A stretch of DNA of 64,000 nt from Pseudomonas californiensis (GTDB taxonomy: Bacteria; Pseudomonadota; Gammaproteobacteria; Pseudomonadales; Pseudomonadaceae), in contig NZ_JAGTPK010000020.1 of assembly GCF_021147775.1 (NCBI RefSeq), forward strand, positions 1-64,000. The letters run 5' to 3'. The position numbers and the translations under genes are program-made. The notes beneath the pieces are model-generated. The model saw only the letters and a list, made by a program, of their open reading frames with translations, searched no databases and had not been told where the DNA came from. This document shows, piece after piece, positions 25,241 to 34,531 of this stretch; position 1 is the first letter of the stretch, and each line of letters begins with the position of its first letter.

Positions 25241-26299
25241 ATGACCCAAATTTCCGAACGCTTTCTGGTGCAGGCGCACCTGGATGCCAAGCAACCGAAG
25301 GCGTTGAGCCCAGAAGAAGAGACGCGCTACCGCGCCGAAATCGCCGCCGAGCTGAAAAAGCAGGACGCCGTTCTGGTGGCCCACTATTACTGTGACCCTG
25401 TTATCCAGGCATTGGCCGAAGAGACTGGTGGCTGCGTAGCAGACTCGCTGGAAATGGCGCGTTTCAGCAACAACCATTCGGCCAGCACGGTTCTGGTGGC
25501 CGGGGTGCGATTCATGGGAGAGACCGCCAAGATCCTCAATCCGGAAAAGCGCGTGTTCATGCCGACCCTGGAAGCGACCTGCTCGCTGGATGTGGGTTGC
25601 CCGGTCGATGAGTTTTCTGCTTTTTGCGATCAACACCCTGAACGCACCGTTGTGGTTTATGCCAATACCTCTGCGGCTGTGAAAGCGCGTGCTGATTGGG
25701 TGGTGACCTCAGGCTGTGCGCTGGAGATCGTCGAAAGCCTGATGGACAACGGTGAGAAGATCATCTGGGCGCCGGACAAGCATCTGGGACGCTACATTCA
25801 GCGTGAGACCGGTGCTGACATGCTGCTCTGGGACGGTGCCTGCATCGTCCACGAGGAGTTCAAGTCCAAACAGCTGGAAGACATGAAAGCGTTGTATCCC
25901 GAGGCGGCCATTCTGGTTCACCCGGAGTCGCCTGAAGCGGTGATCGAGTTGGCTGACGTTGTCGGTTCGACCAGTCAGATGATCGCTGCAGCACAACGGT
26001 TGCCCAACAAGATGTTTATCGTGGCGACCGATCGCGGCATTTTTTACAAGATGCAGCAGCTGTGCCCGGACAAGATCTTCATCGAGGCGCCAACGGCCGG
26101 TAACGGCGCAGCGTGCCGCAGTTGCGCGCATTGCCCATGGATGGCGATGAACACGCTTGAGCGCACCTTGCAGTGCCTTCGTGACGGTTCCAACGAGATA
26201 CTGGTTGACCCTGCGCTGATTCCCCACGCTGTGCGTCCTCTGCAGCGCATGCTGGACTTTACTCAGGCTGCTCGCATCAGACAGGCCGGCAACGCCTGA
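25241..26299 (+). CDS. nadA: Quinolinate synthase NadA
   Basis: A 352-aa NadA that condenses iminoaspartate with dihydroxyacetone phosphate to quinolinate, using a [4Fe-4S] cluster. Seen are AHYYCDP, GVRFMGETAKIL, TLEATCSLDVGC and, near the C-terminus, CRSCAHCPWMAMNTL. The start at 25241 (MTQISERFL) is chosen over a frame beginning at 25100, whose extra 47 residues are unlike NadA. It begins the core gene block that follows the effector region. Confidence 0.95.
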   Translation: MTQISERFLVQAHLDAKQPKALSPEEETRYRAEIAAELKKQDAVLVAHYYCDPVIQALAEETGGCVADSLEMARFSNNHSASTVLVAGVRFMGETAKILNPEKRVFMPTLEATCSLDVGCPVDEFSAFCDQHPERTVVVYANTSAAVKARADWVVTSGCALEIVESLMDNGEKIIWAPDKHLGRYIQRETGADMLLWDGACIVHEEFKSKQLEDMKALYPEAAILVHPESPEAVIELADVVGSTSQMIAAAQRLPNKMFIVATDRGIFYKMQQLCPDKIFIEAPTAGNGAACRSCAHCPWMAMNTLERTLQCLRDGSNEILVDPALIPHAVRPLQRMLDFTQAARIRQAGNA

Positions 26300-26318
26300 C
26301 CGCTTCTGGCTGCGAAAC

Positions 26319-26346
26319 AAAAGCCCGACTGAAGAGTCGGGCTTTT
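26319..26346. terminator. Intrinsic terminator after nadA
   Basis: A 12-bp stem AAAAGCCCGACT / AGTCGGGCTTTT with a GAAG loop. With A-run and T-run on both sides it can serve nadA and the convergent bepA. Confidence 0.9.
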
Positions 26347-26390
26347 GCATTCAGGGGGGCAGGCAGCAGCTCTACGGCATTTGACGAGCA

Positions 26391-27824
26391 TCAGTTCATC
26401 ATGTCCTTGACCATGCGCTCTTGCTCGATCAGGTCTTTCTGACGGGCATCGATGCGTGAAGCCAGCTGAAAATTGTTGCTGGCGCGGCGTTTTGCAAAAT
26501 CCAGTTGTTGAATGGCCTGGCGGAAATCACCCACCAGTGCGAAGTATTCAGCACGCGCCTGGTGCAGGCCGACGGTATTGCCGTTCAGGCCACGGGTCTC
26601 TGCCACGACGTACCAGATGTCGGGATCATCCGGGCGGCTCTTGAGCAGCGCCTCAAGGCCTTTCTCGGCTTCGGCGGTGCGGTTCTGTTTCAGCAGTACA
26701 TCGATGCGTACATCATTGAGCGGATAGTTGTTCGGGTACAGTGCAAGCATCCGGTCTACCCGCTGCTGTGCTTCGGCCAGACGGTTGTTGGTGATGTCGA
26801 GGTCGATCTGCGTCAGGTTGTAAGTGATGTCGTTCGGTGACTTTTCCAGCAAAGGCTTCAGGCCTTCGCGTGCTTCATTGAGCTGTCCACCCTTGATCTG
26901 GGCGATGGCCAGACCGTAGCGCGCAGGCTCCGATTTCGGGTTTTCCACCAGTTGTGCCCGGAAGCGCTTGGCGGCAATGCCCGGTGTTTCTTCGTAAATC
27001 AAGGCGACGCGTGCGCGCATCAGTTGATACTGCAGGCTGTCTTCCTTGCCGCCGGGCTTGGCCTGCTCGGCGCGGTTGCGGGTATCGGCAATACGCGATT
27101 CGCTGACCGGGTGAGTCAACAAAAACTCGGGTGGCCTGGCGTCGAAGCGGTACTGACGCATCAGGCGCTCGAACATGGTAGGCATGTTGCGCGGGTCATA
27201 ACCGGCTTTCTCCAGATTCAGGATGCCGATGCGGTCAGCTTCCTGTTCGTTCTGGCGAGAGAAACGACGCTGCTCCTGAATGGCCGCAGCCTGGGAGCCT
27301 GCAATGGCGGCGATACCGGCGTCCCCTGCGCCTGCCGCGGCCATGACGATGCCTGCCAGCATCGCCGCCATGACCGGCACTTGCATGCGTTGTTGGGCTT
27401 CTATGCCCCGTGCAAAGTGGCGTTGCGACAAGTGAGCCAGTTCGTGCGCGAGCACCGATGCAAATTCGCCTTCAGTCTGTGCATTGAGGAACAGACCGCC
27501 GTTGACCCCGATGATCCCGCCGGGTGCGGCGAAAGCGTTGAGCTGAGGGCTGTTGATCAGAATGAATTCGAGGCGACGGTCCTGCACCTGACTGGTTTCG
27601 GCGAGACGATAGACCGATGTTTCGACGTAATCCTTGAGCTGCGGGTCCGACAACTGAGACACCTGACCGCGCAGCAAGCCCAGCCACGCACGGCCCAGTC
27701 GGTGCTCCTGTTCAGGGGAGACGATCGAGGAGCTGGCGTCGCCAAGAGAGGGCAGGTCATCAGCCATGCTCGGCAAGGCAAACAGGCAGGCGAGCGTGAG
27801 CAGTGTGGGACGCAAAAAATTCAT
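26391..27824 (-). CDS. bepA: Periplasmic M48 metalloprotease/chaperone BepA-type
   Basis: A 477-aa protein with a signal peptide (1-21, cleaved after SMA), an M48 protease domain with HEXXH at 127-131 (HELAH) and the downstream EQEADRIG, and a C-terminal TPR region (about 290-470). BepA (YfgC) helps assemble or degrade outer-membrane proteins such as LptD. It is divergent from the tusA-like gene. Confidence 0.9.
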   Translation of the reverse strand: MNFLRPTLLTLACLFALPSMADDLPSLGDASSSIVSPEQEHRLGRAWLGLLRGQVSQLSDPQLKDYVETSVYRLAETSQVQDRRLEFILINSPQLNAFAAPGGIIGVNGGLFLNAQTEGEFASVLAHELAHLSQRHFARGIEAQQRMQVPVMAAMLAGIVMAAAGAGDAGIAAIAGSQAAAIQEQRRFSRQNEQEADRIGILNLEKAGYDPRNMPTMFERLMRQYRFDARPPEFLLTHPVSESRIADTRNRAEQAKPGGKEDSLQYQLMRARVALIYEETPGIAAKRFRAQLVENPKSEPARYGLAIAQIKGGQLNEAREGLKPLLEKSPNDITYNLTQIDLDITNNRLAEAQQRVDRMLALYPNNYPLNDVRIDVLLKQNRTAEAEKGLEALLKSRPDDPDIWYVVAETRGLNGNTVGLHQARAEYFALVGDFRQAIQQLDFAKRRASNNFQLASRIDARQKDLIEQERMVKDMMN

Positions 27825-27964
27825 GCACGAAGCTCTTGTCAGAAGAGCCTGTACTGTAGCTGGCTAAATGGCGTGCTGACCAGAGTGAGGTATTCTTGCG
27901 GGCATGTCTGTGACACCTTTTTTGCCATCCTTTGTAATTCGATGTGTCCGCCTGGAGAGAAACG

Positions 27965-28213
27965 ATGTCTGACGCTGTACGTCCCGAGGTTTGTGATGCC
28001 GAACTTGATGCCTCTGGTCTCAACTGCCCTCTACCGCTGCTCAAAGCCAAGATGGAACTCAACCGTCTGGCCAGCGGTGCTGTGCTCAAAGTGGTTGCAA
28101 CCGACGCCGGATCACAACGTGATTTCCGGACCTTCGCCAGGTTGGCCGGCCATACGCTGGTGCACGAAGAAGTGGATGCGGGCGTTTACAGCTACTGGCT
28201 GCGCAAGGCTTGA
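27965..28213 (+). CDS. TusA-like sulfur-carrier protein
   Basis: An 82-aa TusA-family protein with the CPxP motif at residues 21-24 (CPLPLLKAK), whose Cys carries persulfide sulfur in this family. The start at 27965 is preceded by GGAGAG. The Pseudomonas orthologue at this position (PA1006 in P. aeruginosa) has been linked to molybdenum cofactor and nitrate growth. It is followed by the perM-like gene. Confidence 0.85.
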   Translation: MSDAVRPEVCDAELDASGLNCPLPLLKAKMELNRLASGAVLKVVATDAGSQRDFRTFARLAGHTLVHEEVDAGVYSYWLRKA

Positions 28214-28250
28214 GCCATCGCCTGCGTTTTTCTCATAAAAAGGATGTTTG

Positions 28251-29321
28251 ATGTTCAATGTGCTTCGCGGTTGGGTGCAGCGGTATTTCTCTGATGAAGA
28301 GGCCGTGGTACTGGCGGTCCTGCTGTTTTTGGCGTTCACCATCGTTTTGACTTTAGGCGGAATGCTGGCTCCGGTTCTGGCCGGGCTGGTGCTGGCGTTT
28401 CTGATGCAGGGGCTGGTCAGTCTGCTGGAGCGCTTGCGCTTGCCGGAAGTGGCTGCCGTGGGTTTGGTGTTCGCGCTGTTCATCGGCGTCCTGCTGGTGT
28501 TCATGCTGGTTCTGGTGCCCTTGCTCTGGCATCAGTTGATCACCTTGTTCAACGAACTTCCGGGCATGCTCGCCAAGTGGCAATCGCTGCTGTTGTTACT
28601 GCCGGAACGCTACCCGCATCTGGTTTCCGATGAGCAGGTGCTTCAGGCCATCGAAGTGGCGAGGGGGGAGATTGGCAAGTTCGGCCAACTGGCGCTGACG
28701 TTTTCGTTGTCGAGCCTGCCATTGCTGGTCAATTTGATGATCTATCTGGTGCTGGTGCCGATCCTGGTGTTTTTCTTTCTCAAGGATCGCCGAATGATCG
28801 GGCGCTGGGCACGCAATTATCTGCCCCGCGAACGTGCCTTGCTCAATCGTGTGGCGGAGGAGATGAACCGTCAGATCGCCAACTACATTCGCGGCAAGGT
28901 CATTGAGATTTTCATCTGCGGGGGCGTCACCTACGTGGCGTTCGTTGCGCTGGGGCTCAACTATGCCGCGCTGCTGGCGATGCTGGTCGGTGTGTCGGTG
29001 GTGGTGCCTTATGTCGGCGCGGTGGTGGTGACGGTGCCCGTCGCACTGATCGGTCTGTTTCAGTGGGGCTGGGGCGATCAGTTCATCTACCTGATGATGG
29101 TGCACGGCATCATTCAGGCGCTGGACGGCAACGTACTGGTGCCCTTGCTGTTTTCGGAGGCGGTCAATCTGCATCCGGTCGCGATCATCTGCGCGGTGCT
29201 GTTGTTTGGCGGCCTGTGGGGCTTCTGGGGGATATTCTTCGCGATTCCGCTGGCAACCCTGTTCAAGGCTGTACTTGATGCCTGGCCGCGTAATGAGCCC
29301 ACAGTAGCGCCATTACTTTAG
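28251..29321 (+). CDS. AI-2E family transporter (PerM-like)
   Basis: A 356-aa membrane protein with about eight hydrophobic segments, including LAVLLFLAFTIVLTLGGML, AAVGLVFALFIGVLLVFMLVLVPL and LLVNLMIYLVLVPILVFFFLKD. It fits the AI-2E/PerM permease family; the substrate is not known. Start 28251 has AGGA 8 bases upstream. Convergent with bcp. Confidence 0.85.
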   Translation: MFNVLRGWVQRYFSDEEAVVLAVLLFLAFTIVLTLGGMLAPVLAGLVLAFLMQGLVSLLERLRLPEVAAVGLVFALFIGVLLVFMLVLVPLLWHQLITLFNELPGMLAKWQSLLLLLPERYPHLVSDEQVLQAIEVARGEIGKFGQLALTFSLSSLPLLVNLMIYLVLVPILVFFFLKDRRMIGRWARNYLPRERALLNRVAEEMNRQIANYIRGKVIEIFICGGVTYVAFVALGLNYAALLAMLVGVSVVVPYVGAVVVTVPVALIGLFQWGWGDQFIYLMMVHGIIQALDGNVLVPLLFSEAVNLHPVAIICAVLLFGGLWGFWGIFFAIPLATLFKAVLDAWPRNEPTVAPLL

Positions 29322-29375
29322 TAAAGATCAGCGAGCCGCTGCGACAGGTTGCGCGTCGCAGCGATCGTTGTGCGA

Positions 29376-29849
29376 TCAAGCCTTGTTCAGTGCTTCTGCC
29401 TGAGCCAGGACTTCGGCCACATGGCCCGGGACTTTCACGCCACGCCATTCCTTGCGCAATACGCCGTCCTTGTCGATCAGGAAGGTACTGCGATCGACAC
29501 CCAGGTATTCCTTGCCGTACAGCTTCTTGAGCTTGATGACGTCGAACAGCTGGCAGACCGCTTCGTCCTTGTCCGAAATCAGCTCGAACGGGAACGACTG
29601 CTTGGCCTTGAAGTTTTCATGCGTCTTCAGGCTGTCGCGGGAAACGCCCAGCACCACGGTATTGGCCGCCTGGAACTGCGCGATATGGTCGCGAAAGTCC
29701 TGGCCCTGTGTCGTGCAGCCTGGGGTGTTGTCCTTAGGGTAGAAATAAATCACCACCTGCTGGCCCTTGAGCCCTGACAGGCTGACAGTCTGTCCGCTGG
29801 TGGCGGGTGCCTGAAAATCGGGTACGGATTGATCTACTTCAACGGCCAT
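29376..29849 (-). CDS. bcp: Thiol peroxidase Bcp (peroxiredoxin)
   Basis: A 157-aa Bcp/PrxQ peroxiredoxin. The peroxidatic Cys45 is in PKDNTPGCTTQ. E. coli Bcp has a resolving Cys at position 50, but here residue 50 is Gln, so recycling must use another thiol, possibly the Cys in AVCQLF. It reduces peroxides with thioredoxin. It lies 9 bp after gcvR and is probably co-transcribed. Confidence 0.92.
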   Translation of the reverse strand: MAVEVDQSVPDFQAPATSGQTVSLSGLKGQQVVIYFYPKDNTPGCTTQGQDFRDHIAQFQAANTVVLGVSRDSLKTHENFKAKQSFPFELISDKDEAVCQLFDVIKLKKLYGKEYLGVDRSTFLIDKDGVLRKEWRGVKVPGHVAEVLAQAEALNKA

Positions 29850-29858
29850 GAGAATTCC

Positions 29859-30422
29859 TTACATCGGGGCTTGTGGGCGCCAGGGTTCGATCAGCGCGTC
29901 CAGATTCAATGCGTCGGCGAAATCAAGAAACTGATCACGCAGCCAGCTGATTTGAGTACCGGCAGGCAGGGTCACGGTAAATGTGGCGTTCAGCATCGTG
30001 CCGCCAGTCTGTGGCGCCTGATAGGTATCGCAGATCAGGTTTTCCAGCTCAACGTTATGATCAATGAAGAACTGGCACAGTTCATTGATGATGTCCGGCC
30101 GATAAGCCGAACTGACGTAGGCCACGTATGGCAGGGCTTCAGGGCGACTTTCAAGGGTCGCACTGCGCACGACACTGATCGTGAACGCGTGCTTCTTGGC
30201 AAGGCCCTGCAGCCCGGTTTCAAAGCGGGCAAGGGCGTCCCAGCTGCCGGAAACCTGAAGGATCAACGCGCTGCACTCGCCATGGCGGGTGAGACGCGAG
30301 GTCACTACCGCGCATCGGTTTTCATGGCTGGCGCGACACAGGACGTTGGTCAGCTCCATGGGATTTGCGCCAAGGGCACTGATGACAAGGAATTGTTCGC
30401 GAACTGTGGGGGTGGACGACAT
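29859..30422 (-). CDS. gcvR: Glycine cleavage regulator GcvR-type ACT protein
   Basis: A 187-aa protein with two ACT domains (about 10-85 and 95-175), matching GcvR, which in E. coli restrains GcvA of the glycine cleavage system. No DNA-binding domain is present. It starts the gcvR-bcp pair and is divergent from dapA, an arrangement conserved in Pseudomonas. Confidence 0.85.
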   Translation of the reverse strand: MSSTPTVREQFLVISALGANPMELTNVLCRASHENRCAVVTSRLTRHGECSALILQVSGSWDALARFETGLQGLAKKHAFTISVVRSATLESRPEALPYVAYVSSAYRPDIINELCQFFIDHNVELENLICDTYQAPQTGGTMLNATFTVTLPAGTQISWLRDQFLDFADALNLDALIEPWRPQAPM

Positions 30423-30747
30423 GCAGCATTCCTAGACGATGAGCGGTCGGTACATTTTCGGTCTTGCGGGGCTTTTTCGACAAACGGGAGTGCGGGTTAT
30501 CGTCTTGAGGCCCGGCGCGCCTGGCTTGCATGGCATTGCCATGGCTGGGCTCGAGTGCGCTGGGACAAGGCTTCCGGCGACAAATTCGACCGATTGAACG
30601 AGGTGCGCAGGTGACCAGTACCGATCAAAGGACGAAGGGTAGCGAAAACCATCGCTCAGGGGAATGCTCAGAGCGCGGTACTTCGCTTGTACAAGGCTGA
30701 TGGCGCCAGTACCATTACCGCTCTCTTTTTCCGGCAGGAGCGGTTGC
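30423..30747. other. Divergent promoter region gcvR/dapA
   Basis: 325 bp between divergent gcvR and dapA starts. It must carry both promoters, but I could not place them confidently. Open frames crossing it on the + strand do not look coding. Confidence 0.4.
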
Positions 30748-31626
30748 ATGATTGCGGGCAGTATGGTGGCACTGGTCACACCCATGGATGCACAAGGTCG
30801 TCTGGACTGGGACAGCCTGAGCAAACTGGTGGACTTCCACTTGCAAGAGGGCACCAACGCCATTGTTGCCGTCGGCACTACAGGTGAGTCTGCGACGCTT
30901 GATGTAAATGAGCACATCGAAGTCATTCGTCGCGTAGTCGATCAGGTGGCGGGACGCATTCCTGTCATCGCGGGCACGGGTGCCAATTCGACGCGCGAAG
31001 CCGTTGAGCTGACAACCAACGCCAAGACCGCCGGCGCTGATGCTTGTCTGCTGGTCACGCCTTACTACAACAAGCCGACGCAGGAAGGGCTGTTTCAGCA
31101 CTTCAGCCATATCGCCAATGCGGTCGATATCCCACAGATTCTCTACAACGTGCCCGGCCGTACTGCCTGTGACATGTTGCCTGAGACGGTTGCGCGCCTG
31201 TCGGTTGTGAAAAATATCATCGGTATCAAGGAAGCCACTGGTAATCTGCAGCGCGCCAAGGACATCCTGGCCAGCGTCAGCAGCGACTTCCTGCTGTATT
31301 CGGGCGACGACGCCACGGCGGTCGAATTGATGCTGCTGGGTGGCAAGGGCAACATCTCTGTGACGGCCAACGTTGCACCGCGCGCCATGAGCGATCTGTG
31401 TGCCGCTGCCATGCGCGGCGATGCCGACATTGCGCGAGCCATTCACGACGCACTGATGCCGCTCAACAACACACTGTTTATCGAATCCAACCCTATCCCC
31501 GTGAAGTGGGCTTTGCATGAAATGGGTCTGATGCCGGACGGTATCCGTCTGCCGCTCACCTGGCTCAGTGAAGCCTGCCACGAACCGCTGCGTCAGGCCA
31601 TGCGCCAGTCCGGCGTCCTGGTTTAA
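30748..31626 (+). CDS. dapA: 4-hydroxy-tetrahydrodipicolinate synthase DapA
   Basis: A 292-aa TIM-barrel lyase of lysine/diaminopimelate synthesis that condenses pyruvate with aspartate semialdehyde. The Schiff-base Lys161 is in IGIKEATGN, Tyr133 in YNVPGRT, and GTTGES lies at 43-48. The start at 30748 (MIAGSMVALV) is the family start. It is followed by bamC after 18 bp. Confidence 0.96.
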   Translation: MIAGSMVALVTPMDAQGRLDWDSLSKLVDFHLQEGTNAIVAVGTTGESATLDVNEHIEVIRRVVDQVAGRIPVIAGTGANSTREAVELTTNAKTAGADACLLVTPYYNKPTQEGLFQHFSHIANAVDIPQILYNVPGRTACDMLPETVARLSVVKNIIGIKEATGNLQRAKDILASVSSDFLLYSGDDATAVELMLLGGKGNISVTANVAPRAMSDLCAAAMRGDADIARAIHDALMPLNNTLFIESNPIPVKWALHEMGLMPDGIRLPLTWLSEACHEPLRQAMRQSGVLV

Positions 31627-31644
31627 TTGAGGAAGCATTACGCA

Positions 31645-32763
31645 ATGAAGCGATTGGCCGGACTTTCCGCACTTGCTCTGATTATCTCCAGCACCAGCGG
31701 TTGCGGTTGGCTATGGGGTGAAGATGGCTACTTCCGCGACCGCGGCAGTGACTACCTCCATGCCACCCAGACCCCGCCGATGCAGTTGCCTGCCGACGTT
31801 TCCGGCGTCAAGCGTCTGGATCCACTGTTGCCGATCCCGCGCAACGTTGCTGAAAGCGCGCAAAAGGACGGGGAATACATCGTCCCGCGTCCATTGCCTT
31901 TGGCAGCGACCTCCGAGTCCAGTGACTACAGCCTGCAAAAAAGCGGTGACGCTCGGTGGATTCTGGCTCAGCGCCAACCCGCCGAAGTATGGCCAGTGGC
32001 GCATCAGTACTTCGAAGACAACGGCTTTCGCATCGCTGAAGAGCGTCCGCAGACTGGCGAATTCAGCTCTTCATGGCAGCGCCTGGACGAACTGTCCGCA
32101 TCAGTGGCCAAGCGTCTGAGCGCCAGTGGCGTAGCGGCCGACTCGGAAACCCGCGTACGGGTGCGTATCGAGCCGGGCGTGCAGCGCAACACCAGTGAGG
32201 TTTACGTTGTCAGCATCGAGCGTCCGGCTGGCAGCACTGCCGATGTCGCGTTCCCTGCTCGCACCACCAATCTGGGTCTGGATGCTGCGCTGACCGATGA
32301 TCTACTGGCCAGCATGAGCCGTAACGCCGAGAAGGGTGGTGCTGTCTCGCTGCTGGCGGCGCGTGATTACGACACCCCAAGCCGTGTTGCGTTGAGCGAA
32401 GACGGCAGCGGCAACCCGGTATTGAACCTGGGTGCCGATCTGGACCGTGCATGGTCGAGCGTTGGCCGCGCATTGGATCAAGGCGGCTGGCGTGTTGAAG
32501 ACATCAACCGCAGCCTGGGCCTCTACTACATCAACCTTGCCGAGAAAGCGAAAAAGCCTGACGAGCAGCGTGGCATCTTCAGCCGCATGTTCGGCAGCGA
32601 TTCCAGCAAGGAAGAAATCGACGCCCGCGCCGAACGTTATCAAGTACGTTTGAGCAAGGTGGGTGACAACGTTCAAGTGACTGTCGAGAAGAACATCAAT
32701 ACCGTTGCGCCTGCAGACATCGCTCGCCGCGTATTGAGCGTTATTCAAGACAACCTGGGTTAA
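31645..32763 (+). CDS. bamC: Outer-membrane assembly lipoprotein BamC
   Basis: A 372-aa lipoprotein with signal peptide and lipobox ending SGC (Cys about residue 20). The N-terminal unstructured stretch contains LDPLLPIPR, and two helix-grip domains follow, as in BamC (NlpB). It is part of the BAM complex that inserts outer-membrane beta barrels. It lies between dapA and the metallo-beta-lactamase-fold gene, the usual Pseudomonas order. Confidence 0.9.
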   Translation: MKRLAGLSALALIISSTSGCGWLWGEDGYFRDRGSDYLHATQTPPMQLPADVSGVKRLDPLLPIPRNVAESAQKDGEYIVPRPLPLAATSESSDYSLQKSGDARWILAQRQPAEVWPVAHQYFEDNGFRIAEERPQTGEFSSSWQRLDELSASVAKRLSASGVAADSETRVRVRIEPGVQRNTSEVYVVSIERPAGSTADVAFPARTTNLGLDAALTDDLLASMSRNAEKGGAVSLLAARDYDTPSRVALSEDGSGNPVLNLGADLDRAWSSVGRALDQGGWRVEDINRSLGLYYINLAEKAKKPDEQRGIFSRMFGSDSSKEEIDARAERYQVRLSKVGDNVQVTVEKNINTVAPADIARRVLSVIQDNLG

Positions 32764-33522
32764 GTGCGTTTCGCGGTTCTGGGCAGTGGCAGCCGTGGCA
32801 ACGGCACGCTGGTCGCAAGCAACGATACGTACGTGCTGGTCGATTGCGGTTTCTCCCTGCGGGAAACCGAACGGCGTCTGGCACGCCTCGGTGTAGGCGC
32901 CGAGCAACTGAGTGCGATTCTGGTGACCCACGAACATGCTGATCATGTGCATGGCGTGGGTTTGCTGTCTCGGCGCTACAATCTGCCGGTTTACCTCAGT
33001 GGTGGCACCTTGCGCGGGATGCGCAAGCCTGTGGAGGTCACAGGGTTGCTCGCGGGCGGGGAACAGTTGCAAGTCGGGGCGTTGAACATCGATGTGGTGT
33101 CTGTCGCCCACGATGCGCTTGAACCCACGCAGTTCGTGTTCAATGACGGTCGCCGCCGGTTCGGCCTGCTGACCGATCTTGGCTCTTACTGTCCGAACGT
33201 GCTGGAGCGTTATCAAGGCCTCGACGCATTGATGATCGAAGCCAATCACTGTCGCGATATGCTTGCCCGAGGTCATTATCCGGTTTTCCTCAAGCAGCGC
33301 GTCGGTTGTGAAACGGGACATTTGAACAACCATCAGGCTGCCAACCTGGTGAGCGAGCTGGGATGGCAGAGCCTGCAACATCTGGTTCTGGCTCATCTGA
33401 GCAGCAAGAACAACCTGCCGCATCTGGCCCGGCAATGTTTTGTCGACACCCTCGGGTGCGACCCGGACTGGCTGCAATTGGCCGATCAAGATTCAGGGCT
33501 CGACTGGCGACATATCGCCTAG
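32764..33522 (+). CDS. Metallo-beta-lactamase-fold hydrolase (YycJ/WalJ-like)
   Basis: A 252-aa protein with the metal-binding HxHxDH at H56-H61 (THEHADHVHG), then later His and Asp in VAHDALEPTQF and LTDLG. It resembles the YycJ/WalJ exonuclease-like family. The start is GTG at 32764, immediately after the bamC stop. Substrate not known. Confidence 0.82.
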   Translation: MRFAVLGSGSRGNGTLVASNDTYVLVDCGFSLRETERRLARLGVGAEQLSAILVTHEHADHVHGVGLLSRRYNLPVYLSGGTLRGMRKPVEVTGLLAGGEQLQVGALNIDVVSVAHDALEPTQFVFNDGRRRFGLLTDLGSYCPNVLERYQGLDALMIEANHCRDMLARGHYPVFLKQRVGCETGHLNNHQAANLVSELGWQSLQHLVLAHLSSKNNLPHLARQCFVDTLGCDPDWLQLADQDSGLDWRHIA

Positions 33523-33550
33523 CCCAACTACTTAGCAAGCGGAGCCCATC

Positions 33551-34261
33551 ATGGAAAAACGTGAAGAACTCTACCGCGGCAAAGCCAAATCGGTTTTCAA
33601 GACCGACGACGCTGACCGCTTGATCCTGCTGTTCCGTAACGACACTTCGGCGTTCGACGGCAAGCGTATCGAACAACTCGACCGTAAAGGTATGGTGAAC
33701 AACAAGTTCAACGCCTTCATCATGCAGAAACTCGAAGAGGCGGGCGTTCCGACCCAATTCGACAAACTGCTGGGCGATAACGAGTGCCTGGTCAAGAAAC
33801 TGGACATGATCCCCGTCGAGTGCGTCGTGCGTAACTACGCCGCCGGCAGCCTGGTCAAGCGTCTGGGCATTGAAGAGGGCACAAAGCTCAATCCGTACAC
33901 CTTCGAACTGTTCCTCAAGGACGACGCCAAGGGCGACCCATTCATCAACGAATCCCACGTCGTGGCCTTTGGTTGGGGCACCGCCGAGCAACTGGTTCGC
34001 ATGAAAGAACTGTCGCTCAAGGTCAACGAAGTCCTGAGCAAGCTGTTCGATGACGCAGGCCTGCTGCTGGTCGACTTCAAACTCGAGTTTGGCGTATCGC
34101 ATGGCGAGATCATCCTGGGCGACGAATTCAGCCCTGATGGCTGCCGTCTGTGGGACAAGGACACTCGCAAGAAGATGGACAAGGACCGCTTCCGCCAGGG
34201 TCTGGGCGACGTTATCGAAGCTTACGAAGAAGTCGCAAACCGTCTGGGCGTGCCGCTCTAA
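33551..34261 (+). CDS. purC: SAICAR synthetase PurC
   Basis: A 236-aa ATP-dependent enzyme that joins CAIR and aspartate in purine synthesis. Hallmarks are EELYRGKAKSVF at the N-terminus, VECVVRNYAAGSLVKR and LLVDFKLEFG. Full family length with AGCGGAG-type ribosome binding sequence. It ends the core block before tRNA-Ser. Confidence 0.96.
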   Translation: MEKREELYRGKAKSVFKTDDADRLILLFRNDTSAFDGKRIEQLDRKGMVNNKFNAFIMQKLEEAGVPTQFDKLLGDNECLVKKLDMIPVECVVRNYAAGSLVKRLGIEEGTKLNPYTFELFLKDDAKGDPFINESHVVAFGWGTAEQLVRMKELSLKVNEVLSKLFDDAGLLLVDFKLEFGVSHGEIILGDEFSPDGCRLWDKDTRKKMDKDRFRQGLGDVIEAYEEVANRLGVPL

Positions 34262-34352
34262 CCCGGAAAAACGCGCAAGCGCTTGAAAGCACGAAAAAAA
34301 ACAGCGTAGGGGCTTCGCCTTACGCGCCGATGCTGTTATGATTCGCGCCGTT

Positions 34353-34442
34353 GGAGAGATGCCAGAGTGGCCGAATGGGACGGATTCGAAATCCGTTGTA
34401 CTGGCGACAGTACCTAGGGTTCGAATCCCTATCTCTCCGCCA
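34353..34442 (+). tRNA. tRNA-Ser(CGA)
   Basis: A 90-base tRNA with a long variable arm (TACTGGCGACAGTA). Acceptor GGAGAGA pairs with TCTCTCC, and the encoded CCA ends at 34442. The anticodon loop TTCGAAA gives anticodon CGA. Confidence 0.95.
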
Positions 34443-34449
34443 TATACTT

Positions 34450-34483
34450 AAAGCCCCGGAAGCAATCCTTCTGGGGCTTTTTT
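34450..34483 (+). terminator. Intrinsic terminator after tRNA-Ser
   Basis: Stem AAAGCCCC(GGAAG) / (CTTCT)GGGGCTTT followed by a T-run, 7 bp after the tRNA. Confidence 0.88.
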
Positions 34484-34531
34484 GTTTGAGGTCTGTTACG
34501 GTCTGTCAACACTACGCCGGAGAGGTTGCAG

